From assembly GCA_002426015.1 (NCBI GenBank), contig DINS01000004.1, positions 132,001-196,000 of the forward strand: a stretch of 64,000 bases of DNA. Reading direction: 5' to 3'. Within the stretch, counting starts at the first letter, position 1; each line of letters begins with the position of its first letter. Positions 17,492 through 24,875 of this stretch are shown here, piece by piece. Source of the stretch: Flavobacteriaceae bacterium UBA5534 (GTDB lineage Bacteria > Bacteroidota > Bacteroidia > Flavobacteriales > Flavobacteriaceae). The position numbers and the translations under genes were made by a program. The notes under the pieces were generated by a model. The model was not told the DNA's origin and did not search any database. It saw only the letters and a program-made list of their open reading frames with translations.

Positions 17492-19350
17492 TTACTGTGC
17501 TTTAAATCATTTGAGGTTAACAATCCTATTAATTCTGTACCGCTAATAACTGGCAGGCAACTAATCCCTTTAGAATTCATTAATTTTGAAGCTGTTTCAA
17601 TGGTATCGTGTTGTCCAATCGTTATAAGGTCTATCTTCATGATGTCTTTAATTGTTTCACTATGCCTTGAAATGTCATCAGCACATGATTCGACATCTTT
17701 CCAAGATAACAATCCTACTAAATCCTTATTTTTATTAATCACAGGCATGTGGTGAATGTTTTTCCATTTCATAATATTCAAAACCAGTTCTACACTGTCT
17801 TTTTCATCTACTGTAAAAATATCTGTGCTCATCACGTGTTTTACTTCTTTATCTTTTAATTGTAAAGATGGTGTATTTGAAGATAAAATATTCCATGAAG
17901 AAACAGGATATTCCTTTTTTTGCTTTTCATATAAAACTGACGACAATACTTGCGCTGCTTCATAGGGTTTTTTGGACTGCAATAAATTTCTGTAGCTTCT
18001 CAAAATCCATTGAGAACCGTTTAATAATTTAACTCTGTTCTCTATGATTCCCAGATAATGCTCTACGTCTTTAGGTGAAATCCCCACACTATACAAACCT
18101 CTGTAAGCCATAGGTAAAAGCTCATCTAAAATTAAATTTTGACTGGAAACAAATTTATTATCCCAATAAAACTGCGTGGCCATACCATATCTTGCTGCAC
18201 TGAAAAAATTTTGCTTCGCATCTTTAAAATCCATTTTTCTATGGATTTCCTTATACTTGGTTGGTTGCCCGAGCATGACACCAACCCAAAACATCATATT
18301 TGCAATCTCATCAATTGCTGTTGGGCCAGAGGGAATGTATCTGTTTTCTATTCTCAAATGTGGTTTTCCCCCTCCTACACCATAACAAGGCCTGTTCCAT
18401 CTATAGACGGTTCCGTTGTGCAAATTAAGTGCTTTAAGTTTAGGGATTTCCCCATTTTTTAGCATCTCTACACTGTTTTTGGTAAACTCTGAAGTAATTA
18501 GGCTTCTAAACCTTGAAATGTTGTCTCTATACAAATCAGCAACCGAACCCGTTGCCCATTCACTTCCAAAACTAACCCTTGACTGCTCTTCATTCAATAA
18601 AAGCGAATTAGTGCGCGTATCAACACTTTGCGTAAATAATGCGATTCTTGTTTCGCTCCATAATTCCTTTCCAAAAAGTAAAGGGGAATTGGTACAGATG
18701 CTTAAAATCGGCCCAGATATGGCTTGAGCCCAATTATATTTTTCTATAAACTCATCAGGATTGATTTGTAAATGTGATTGAAAACTGGTGTTGCAGCCTT
18801 CCAGCATGACCGAATCATGTCGTAAATTCACCTCATCAACGCCTTTGATGTGTACATTAAAATCTTCTTTTCTTGACGACTTTATAGCTTCATTAAGTAC
18901 ATAATAACGCTCTATAGGTGTCATGCTTTCAATGGTTACATCATTGATTGAAAGCGTTGGTAAAATACCAGTCAATAGAATTTTTGATTGGTGCTTTTGA
19001 GCCGCAAGTTCGGCTTTTTCCAATAACATCAAAAGGTTGTTGTGAAGTTCAGAAAAACATGCTCCTTTAAGCTCCAGTGGATCTAAATTTATTTCTAGAT
19101 TAAAGCGGCCTATTTCTGTGGTAAAATGCGTGTCATCTATTTCTTTTAGAATGTCTAGCGCTTTAAAACTAGGCTTAAATTCGCTGTTTGTTAAACAAAA
19201 TTCTTGTTCGGCTCCTATTCTAATCGGAGATTTTTCAATTAACCCATCCTTAATCATAAGGTCCAAGGCCTCAATGTCTTTTATTAACTGAAAGATGTAA
19301 TTTGCTTTATCCTTTTTACTTGAAAGCTTACTTACTTGTAATTCGCCCAT
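17488..19350 (-). CDS. GCS2/YbdK-type carboxylate-amine ligase with two C-terminal CBS domains
   Basis: This 620-residue fusion begins with a glutamate-cysteine-ligase-like catalytic region (about 40-480), with IGAEQEFCL (the GxExE metal/ATP motif), TEIGRFNLEINLDP, LEGCNTSFQSHLQI and KPHLRIENRYIPSGPTA. Two CBS motifs follow (about 504-553, HVMSTDIFTVDEKDS with MPVI; about 566-617, DIMKIDLITIGQHDT with LPVI). CBS pairs usually bind adenine nucleotides, so activity may respond to energy state. True glutathione synthesis is unlikely, since no gshB is seen and the partner is an amide hydrolase. The reaction is inferred to be ATP-dependent amide bond formation; substrates are unknown. The gene diverges from rnpA. 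Confidence 0.82.
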   Translation of the reverse strand: MGELQVSKLSSKKDKANYIFQLIKDIEALDLMIKDGLIEKSPIRIGAEQEFCLTNSEFKPSFKALDILKEIDDTHFTTEIGRFNLEINLDPLELKGACFSELHNNLLMLLEKAELAAQKHQSKILLTGILPTLSINDVTIESMTPIERYYVLNEAIKSSRKEDFNVHIKGVDEVNLRHDSVMLEGCNTSFQSHLQINPDEFIEKYNWAQAISGPILSICTNSPLLFGKELWSETRIALFTQSVDTRTNSLLLNEEQSRVSFGSEWATGSVADLYRDNISRFRSLITSEFTKNSVEMLKNGEIPKLKALNLHNGTVYRWNRPCYGVGGGKPHLRIENRYIPSGPTAIDEIANMMFWVGVMLGQPTKYKEIHRKMDFKDAKQNFFSAARYGMATQFYWDNKFVSSQNLILDELLPMAYRGLYSVGISPKDVEHYLGIIENRVKLLNGSQWILRSYRNLLQSKKPYEAAQVLSSVLYEKQKKEYPVSSWNILSSNTPSLQLKDKEVKHVMSTDIFTVDEKDSVELVLNIMKWKNIHHMPVINKNKDLVGLLSWKDVESCADDISRHSETIKDIMKIDLITIGQHDTIETASKLMNSKGISCLPVISGTELIGLLTSNDLKHSK

Positions 19351-19362
19351 GCCAAAAAATTA

Positions 19363-19420
19363 AAATGATTTATATTTAATTAAATTACGCCTAATCCATA
19401 ATATTTGAAATGATTTATAT
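19363..19420. repeat. 13-bp direct repeat AAATGATTTATAT in the ligase/rnpA divergent region
   Basis: AAATGATTTATAT occurs at 19363-19375 and again at 19408-19420, with 45 bp between starts. Both copies lie in the 138-bp gap between divergent genes. This could be a tandem operator, or chance in AT-rich DNA. Confidence 0.35.
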
Positions 19421-19488
19421 CATAGAAGTCATAAGCCAGTCGTTTCTAAAAAGGATATTGCTATTTTTACGCTTATAATTATTAATGA

Positions 19489-19866
19489 ATGACCTTTACT
19501 TTTTCAAAAAAAGAAAAGCTAAAAAGCCAAAAACTGATAGAACACTTGTTCTCCCAAGGGAAAACGGTTGTGGCCTATCCGTTGCGTTTGGTTTATATTG
19601 AAACTACTTTCGGCGACGATGTAAGGGCGAAAGTTGGTGTTTCGGTCAGCAAGCGGCATTTTAAACATGCTGTAAACAGAAACCGTATCAAACGCCTTAT
19701 GCGAGAGGTTTACAGGCTTAATAAAGGTGATTATTTTAACAATAGTTCAACACAATATGCGTTAATGATTTTGTACATTGGTAAAGATGGAACAGATTTT
19801 GAGACCATCAACTCAAAAATGCGGCTATTATTTGATAAATTTATAAAAGAAACTTCTTTAGACTAA
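19489..19866 (+). CDS. rnpA: Ribonuclease P protein component
   Basis: RnpA is the protein subunit that helps the P RNA cut 5' leaders from tRNA precursors. The 125-residue basic protein begins FTFSKKEKLKSQKLIEHLF and has the family core VGVSVSKRHFKHAVNRNRIK with RLMREVYR, the RNR RNA-binding motif. The ATG at 19489 fits the usual start. The gene is not next to rpmH or dnaA, as is common in Bacteroidota. It is followed after 7 bp by the S41 peptidase gene, and the two are probably one unit. Confidence 0.95.
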   Translation: MTFTFSKKEKLKSQKLIEHLFSQGKTVVAYPLRLVYIETTFGDDVRAKVGVSVSKRHFKHAVNRNRIKRLMREVYRLNKGDYFNNSSTQYALMILYIGKDGTDFETINSKMRLLFDKFIKETSLD

Positions 19867-19873
19867 ACTCATA

Positions 19874-21514
19874 ATGATGAAAACCATATTTAAAAAAAGA
19901 GTTGTGATTCCGGTATTTTTAATCGCTGTGTTTGTTACGGGATCGGCTTTTAAAGGCGATTTTTTTGAAATTGCCAAGCAGATAGAGATTTTCACGACGC
20001 TTTACAAAGAAGTCAATATGAATTATGTTGACGAAACCAATCCAGGTGATTTAATGGATACGGCAATTAAAAGTATGCTTCAAGATCTGGATCCTTACAC
20101 TAATTTTTATAACGAACAAGACGTGGAGGACGCTCGTATCAACAATACTGGCGACTATACTGGTATTGGTGCAAGTGTTTTGACCTTAAAGGACAAATTG
20201 GTTATCATAGAGCCTTATAAGGATTATCCAGCAGATAAGGCTGGTTTAAAGGCTGGCGATGAAATCACCAAGGTTGAAAATGTTGTTGTGGCCGATTTTA
20301 AGGACGATGCTGGGAATTTACTTCAGGGAGCAACAGGCTCAACGGTAAACGTCACTTTTTTAAGACAGGGCAAGACACAGACCGCAACCATAAAAAGAGA
20401 ATCGGTGGACATACACGATGTGCCCCATTACTCAATGATTGATGATGAAATTGGCTATATCGTATTGCGCAAATTTGGGGACAAAGCCTCTGCCGAAACA
20501 TTGACAGCTGTTAGGGCTTTAAAGAATCAAGGTGCTAAAAAATTAATTTTAGATTTAAGAGGGAATCCTGGTGGTTTACTTAATGAAGCTGTTAATGTGA
20601 CCAATATTTTTGTACCTCAAAATCAATTAGTGGTTACCACAAAATCTAAAGTAGAGAAGTATAATAAAACCTATTACACTCAAAAAGAACCGATCGACAC
20701 CGAAATTCCATTGATCGTTCTTATTGATGGTAAAAGTGCTTCGGCAAGTGAGATTGTTGCTGGTGCTTTGCAGGATTTAGACAGAGCAGTGATTGTTGGG
20801 GCTCGTAGCTTTGGAAAGGGCTTGGTACAACGTCCAAAACCTTTGGTTTATGGTACACAAATGAAAATTACGATTTCCCGATACTACACTCCTTCTGGTC
20901 GTTGTATACAAGCACTCGACTATTGGAATAGGGATGCGGAAGGAAAGGCGACACGTGTTGAAAAAGAAAATTATAACGCGTTTAAAACACGACGAGGAAG
21001 AACCGTTTATGATGGTGGTGGCATTCAGCCAGACATAGAGTTGGAAAGTTCAAAATTGAGTCCAATAACGTCGGCAATTCTTGATGAAAATTTGGTATTT
21101 GATTATGCTACACAATATTATTACAATCACTCGGTCAACGATTTGAATGCTTTCAAATTAAGTGATTCTGATTTTACGAATTTTAAAAATTTTCTAAAAA
21201 CCAATAATTTCAACTTCGAAACAAAAACAGAAAAGGCATTTGATAATGCTTTATTGGTTGCTAAAGAAGAAAAGATAAGTACCGCAATTGACAGTAATTA
21301 TAAAACGTTGATGAATGCGCTCAATGCTTATAAAAACAGTGCGATTGACGACAACAAAACACAACTTTTATCTTTAATGTCTGATGAAATTGTGAAACGT
21401 TATTTTTACAGAGAGGGCCTATATACATACTATATTGCCAATAATGTTGAAATTAAAAAAAGTGTGGATTTATTAAAAAATCAAGCTAAATTTTTAAGTT
21501 ATCTTAATTTATGA
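19874..21514 (+). CDS. S41-family C-terminal processing peptidase (CtpA/Prc-like) with PDZ domain
   Basis: This periplasmic serine protease has 546 residues. A signal anchor (RVVIPVFLIAVFVTGSAF) leads into the S41 N-terminal helices, then a PDZ domain (about 95-170, DYPADKAGLKAGDEITKV) and the S41 core. The Ser-Lys dyad is visible: Ser290 in KSASASEIVAGAL and Lys315 in SFGKGLVQ, 25 residues apart as in the family. The C-terminal ~150 residues are helical and less conserved. Such proteases degrade tagged or misfolded periplasmic proteins or trim C-termini. It starts 7 bp after rnpA. Confidence 0.93.
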   Translation: MMKTIFKKRVVIPVFLIAVFVTGSAFKGDFFEIAKQIEIFTTLYKEVNMNYVDETNPGDLMDTAIKSMLQDLDPYTNFYNEQDVEDARINNTGDYTGIGASVLTLKDKLVIIEPYKDYPADKAGLKAGDEITKVENVVVADFKDDAGNLLQGATGSTVNVTFLRQGKTQTATIKRESVDIHDVPHYSMIDDEIGYIVLRKFGDKASAETLTAVRALKNQGAKKLILDLRGNPGGLLNEAVNVTNIFVPQNQLVVTTKSKVEKYNKTYYTQKEPIDTEIPLIVLIDGKSASASEIVAGALQDLDRAVIVGARSFGKGLVQRPKPLVYGTQMKITISRYYTPSGRCIQALDYWNRDAEGKATRVEKENYNAFKTRRGRTVYDGGGIQPDIELESSKLSPITSAILDENLVFDYATQYYYNHSVNDLNAFKLSDSDFTNFKNFLKTNNFNFETKTEKAFDNALLVAKEEKISTAIDSNYKTLMNALNAYKNSAIDDNKTQLLSLMSDEIVKRYFYREGLYTYYIANNVEIKKSVDLLKNQAKFLSYLNL

Positions 21515-21525
21515 TACCATAAAGC

Positions 21526-21549
21526 CCTTAAAATTTACTAAATTTAAGG
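21526..21549 (+). terminator. Weak hairpin after the S41 peptidase gene
   Basis: CCTTAAA and TTTAAGG can pair with a loop containing a further short AT stem. There is no strong T tract, so this is a weak candidate. Confidence 0.25.
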
Positions 21550-21568
21550 TCGTTTATATAAAATAAAA

Positions 21569-22405
21569 ATGAAACATTTAGTCATTTTTTTCTTCTTTTT
21601 ATCCCATATAGTGTTAGCCCAAAAAGAACTTGTGCACGAGGTTTTTTTTGAGACTGACAAATATGAAATTCCTGAAACTGAACATAGTCGTCTTTTGCTT
21701 TTTTTATCAGAAATTGAATCATTGGATATTGAAAAAATATCTATTTATGGATTTTGCGATGATAGAGGTAGTGATTCCTATAACCTGAAACTGTCACAGG
21801 ATAGAGCTAATAGTATCAAAACCATTTTTTCTAATAACGAATTTGATGAAAGTGTCATCACAAATGTCGATGGAAAAGGAGAGGTGTTATTGAAGCTGGT
21901 TAAAGAAGAAAATGTTGAAAAAATTCGTGGTCTTAATCGTAAAGTTCAAATTATTGTCACACCTGTATTTCCTCCAAAACCGAAAGTGGAAGCCAAACCA
22001 AAAGATGTGGTCGAGATTTTAAAAGGTGACATTAAAGCCGGAGATAATATTGTTTTGGACAATATCCTATTTAAGACAGGATATAGTTATTTAATGCCAG
22101 AATCGGTTAAAACACTTGAGAACATCACTAAGATTTTGGTAGAGCGAAAAGATGTTTATTTTACAATTCAAGGGCATGTATGTTGCACTCAAAACAGTAG
22201 AGATGCTTTAGACCGTAAAACTAAAAAGCGCAATCTTTCGGTCGCAAGAGCCAAATATGTATATGACTATATGGTAAAGAAAGGTGTTGACCCAAAACGA
22301 ATGAAATATGTTGGTATGCGTCGTAAGTTTCCGTTGGGAGGAGAACCAAAGTTTGATAGACGTGTCGAGATATTGATAACCTATGCTGAAGAAAAGGCTA
22401 ATTAG
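21569..22405 (+). CDS. Exported protein with two OmpA-C-like domains
   Basis: This 278-residue protein has a clear signal peptide (MKHLVIFFFFLSHIVLAQ). Two OmpA-like peptidoglycan-associating units are visible. The first (about 22-135) has VFFETDKYEIPETEHS, then YGFCDDRGSDSYNLKLSQDRA and NRKVQIIV. The second (about 165-275) has ILFKTGYSYLMPES, then GHVCCTQNSRDALDRK, LSVARAKYVYDYM and FDRRVEILITY. No barrel domain is present, so it is a periplasmic wall-binding protein rather than a porin. The second unit has CC in place of the usual polar pair after GH. It ends in a 4-bp tail-to-tail overlap with the ElaA-like gene. Confidence 0.85.
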   Translation: MKHLVIFFFFLSHIVLAQKELVHEVFFETDKYEIPETEHSRLLLFLSEIESLDIEKISIYGFCDDRGSDSYNLKLSQDRANSIKTIFSNNEFDESVITNVDGKGEVLLKLVKEENVEKIRGLNRKVQIIVTPVFPPKPKVEAKPKDVVEILKGDIKAGDNIVLDNILFKTGYSYLMPESVKTLENITKILVERKDVYFTIQGHVCCTQNSRDALDRKTKKRNLSVARAKYVYDYMVKKGVDPKRMKYVGMRRKFPLGGEPKFDRRVEILITYAEEKAN

Positions 22406-22857
22406 GTTTTTATCATACCAATATGCGGAATACCATCTTCCAAATAGCCTTCTCCAACTTCTTTAAATCCTAAATTATTATAAAACTTTTTTAAGTAAAC
22501 CTGAGCCGAAATTTTGATTTTAGTTTCGTTGTAACGCGTTTTTACTGCTTCGATAGAAGCGTTCATAATGTCGTAACCATATTTGTGCATCCTTTCATTT
22601 TGGCTTACCACAACCCTTCCAATGCTGGCATATTCAAAATAATCACCTGGTCTAAAAATTCGTGTGTAGGCAACCAGTTTTTCTCCTGAAGCTTCCGATT
22701 TAAAACCTAATATATGCAACGCTTTTTGGTCTTTATAATCGATGTCTTGATACACACAATCCTGCTCAACCACAAAAACTTCGCTACGCAGCTGAAGTAA
22801 GGCGTAGAGTTCATCTACTGTAAGTTCTTTAAATGCTTTTGTTACGATATGTATCAT
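22402..22857 (-). CDS. ElaA-like GNAT N-acetyltransferase
   Basis: This 151-residue single-domain GNAT protein has the ElaA-type N-terminus ELYALLQLRSEVFVVEQDCVYQDID, the beta-strand segment ALHILGF, and the acetyl-CoA loop region IGRVVVSQNERMHKYGYDIM, a variant of Q/RxxGxG/A. The end KKFYNNLGFKEVGEGYLEDG-IPH is typical. The acceptor substrate of ElaA proteins is not established. It overlaps the CDF exporter gene by 1 bp and is probably in one minus-strand unit with it and rpiB. Confidence 0.9.
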   Translation of the reverse strand: MIHIVTKAFKELTVDELYALLQLRSEVFVVEQDCVYQDIDYKDQKALHILGFKSEASGEKLVAYTRIFRPGDYFEYASIGRVVVSQNERMHKYGYDIMNASIEAVKTRYNETKIKISAQVYLKKFYNNLGFKEVGEGYLEDGIPHIGMIKT

Positions 22858-23762
22858 TAGTCTTGTACTATAATTTCTTTAGGGTCTTCTTTGTTGAATT
22901 CTGGTTGAATATTAACATGGTTGATAGCAAATTCATCATGTAATACTTTTTCAATTTGATGTAAAATGACATCAAACTCACTAATGGTAATATCTTCTTT
23001 AAAATCGAGATGTGCTTCGAGGTGCAACTCGTCATCATTCAATCCCCAAATATGGATGTGGTGCAATCGATTTACTTTCTCAATTTGATGAACAGCTCTA
23101 ACAACATCTTTGATATTGATATGTTCTGGGGTAAACAACATCAACATTCTTGAAGATTTCACCAATAAATCGTATCCAACCCAAATAAGATACAGCGCAA
23201 TCAAAAAGGTGAGTAGGCTATCCACCCAAAATAACTGATAATATTTCATAAGTAAACCACCTATCAATACAGCAACACTTGCCATCATATCGGTTAAGAG
23301 GTGTAAATATGCAGAACGCATGTTCATATTGTTTTCAGAATCTTTCTTTAATAACAATACACTAAACCCATTACCAACTATAGCAATCAATGCCAACCAA
23401 ATCACTAAACCTGATTCAATTTCTTGTGGGTTTTGAAATCGTTTATACGCTTCAATAATCAATAGCACAGCAACAATTACGAGTGTAGAAGCGTTGATAA
23501 ATGCAGCTAAAATTTCAGCGCGCTTATATCCAAAGGTTCTGTGTATGGAGGCTTTTTGTTTTGAGAGTCGAGCGGCAATATAACTCACCACAAGTGATAA
23601 CACATCGCTAAAATTATGCAGGGCATCACTTAATAATGCTAGGCTTCCAGATACAATTCCACCAACCACTTGAGCTACGGTAATTAGTATATTTAAAAGG
23701 ATAGAAATAATTAAATTTCTACCCTTCATATCTTTGTGATGATGCGAATGATCGTGACCCAT
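22857..23762 (-). CDS. Cation diffusion facilitator (CzcD-like) metal exporter
   Basis: This inner-membrane metal(II)/H+ antiporter has 301 residues. It starts with a His-rich tail (HDHSHHH), has about six hydrophobic helices, and ends with a soluble ferredoxin-like domain. The metal site is visible as ALLSDALHNFSDVLSL (HxxxD in helix 2) and LHLLTDMMASV (HxxxD in helix 5). This H/D pattern is typical of Zn/Cd/Co-type members. The cytoplasmic domain contains the conserved HHIHIWGL. The gene sits 8 bp downstream of rpiB on the same strand. Confidence 0.93.
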   Translation of the reverse strand: MGHDHSHHHKDMKGRNLIISILLNILITVAQVVGGIVSGSLALLSDALHNFSDVLSLVVSYIAARLSKQKASIHRTFGYKRAEILAAFINASTLVIVAVLLIIEAYKRFQNPQEIESGLVIWLALIAIVGNGFSVLLLKKDSENNMNMRSAYLHLLTDMMASVAVLIGGLLMKYYQLFWVDSLLTFLIALYLIWVGYDLLVKSSRMLMLFTPEHINIKDVVRAVHQIEKVNRLHHIHIWGLNDDELHLEAHLDFKEDITISEFDVILHQIEKVLHDEFAINHVNIQPEFNKEDPKEIIVQD

Positions 23763-23770
23763 GAATCTAA

Positions 23771-24202
23771 TTAATGTACTGGAATTTTTTCAACTCTATT
23801 TTGGTGACGACCTCCTTCAAATTTGGTATCAAAAAATGTGTCAACCATTTCAATAGCTTGTTGTAGTGCGGTAAAACGTGCTGGTATGCTTAAAATATTG
23901 GCATTATTGTGCTGTCTTGCCAAAGCTGTGATTTCTTTGGTCCAACATAATGCTGAACGCACGCCTTGGTGCTTATTGGCAGTCATATTAGCACCATTAC
24001 CACTACCGCAGATAATGATTCCAAAATCTACCTTTTTTTGTTCTACATCACTTGCAACTGGATGCACAAAATCTGGATAATCAACACTTTCGTTAGTATT
24101 GGTTCCATAATTATTTACGGTAAAACCCTTTCCTTCTAAATGTTTTACAATGGCTTGTTTATATTCGGTTCCTGCGTGATCGTTACCTATTGAGATTGTC
24201 AT
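23771..24202 (-). CDS. rpiB: Ribose-5-phosphate isomerase B
   Basis: RpiB interconverts ribose-5-phosphate and ribulose-5-phosphate in the pentose phosphate pathway. The 143-residue length is typical. Visible motifs are IGNDHAGTEYK at the N-terminus, DYPDFVHPVA, and the active-site segment GIIICGSGNGANMTANK containing the catalytic Cys, followed by RSALC. LacA/B-type isomerases share the fold, but no sugar operon is near, so RpiB is the best call. It is the first gene of a unit rpiB-CDF-elaA and faces the long AT-rich gap upstream of rnr. Confidence 0.93.
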   Translation of the reverse strand: MTISIGNDHAGTEYKQAIVKHLEGKGFTVNNYGTNTNESVDYPDFVHPVASDVEQKKVDFGIIICGSGNGANMTANKHQGVRSALCWTKEITALARQHNNANILSIPARFTALQQAIEMVDTFFDTKFEGGRHQNRVEKIPVH

Positions 24203-24288
24203 GATTACATAAATTATATTAAGACTATAAAGTTACTAAATGGCAAGAAATAAAAAGACAGTTTTTGAGACTAATTAAGATTTAAAGC

Positions 24289-24302
24289 TATTGTTAACAA
24301 TA
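24289..24302. promoter_or_regulatory. Perfect 14-bp palindrome TATTGTTAACAATA
   Basis: The two halves TATTGTT and AACAATA are exact reverse complements. It lies 87 bp upstream of the rpiB start. Size and symmetry fit a dimeric helix-turn-helix regulator site, but no regulator gene is nearby. Confidence 0.35.
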
Positions 24303-24517
24303 ACCAAAAGATTATTCATTACTTGTTCATAACTTGATGCTAAAATCTAAAAGATAAATTTGAGTATCTCACTTTTTTTTACAAGCAAAAACAGAAAGAT
24401 CAAATGCAAAAATTTAACTCACTTTTTTTGGATTAATTATCAGACTAAAATTGACAACAATTAACATCAAAACATAAAAAAAGTTATGCGAATTTCTGTA
24501 TTAACATTAGTTATGAG

Positions 24518-24533
24518 TAGCTGTTAACAACTA
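24518..24533. promoter_or_regulatory. Imperfect 16-bp palindrome TAGCTGTTAACAACTA
   Basis: It shares the TGTTAACA core with the palindrome at 24289-24302; one pair mismatches. A second copy of the same core in one gap is why both are listed. Confidence 0.3.
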
Positions 24534-24875
24534 TATTACTTTACTTTAATATCAAGCTTTTATAGTTTTTTAGTATGTTAATTTAGTATTAACAAGTTGT
24601 CAATTTTAAACTAACATAACATTTCGTTAAAAAGTTATACCGCTATCAACATTACATCATCATCATCATTATTTTTTTAAAATTAAATTAAAAACTGATT
24701 ATGATAATATTAAATGTTTATAACATCTTTTTCTTAAATTAATATTAAGTAAATATGGATTAAATTATAAAACCGTAGCTTTGTAAAAACTTAATTACCA
24801 ATCTTCTCCTTTAATTAAGTTACAAATAACCGAATTTCACTTAACTTTAGAAATTCAATATGATTACAATTATAA

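Larger units (their letters stand above)
24203..24875. promoter_or_regulatory. 673-bp AT-rich divergent intergenic region between rpiB and rnr
   Basis: This gap holds no convincing gene. It is very AT-rich and shows five TTAACA words on the + strand, two of them inside palindromes: TATTGTTAACAATA at 24289-24302 (perfect, 14 bp) and TAGCTGTTAACAACTA at 24518-24533 (one mismatched pair). A short CAT-repeat run lies near 24654. A TAGCTTTG -7-like box is at 24776-24783, leaving a leader of about 90 nt before rnr. A regulator-binding region is a fair guess, not a demonstrated one. Confidence 0.4.

Noticed and set aside
24486..24527. Short ORF encoding a 13-residue peptide in the rpiB-rnr gap
   Set aside because: Too short, AT-rich surroundings, no -7 box at a suitable distance and no coupling to rnr; most likely chance.
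24654..24670. CAT trinucleotide run
   Set aside because: Only about five units in AT-rich non-coding DNA; no sign of a functional or phase-variable repeat in a gene.
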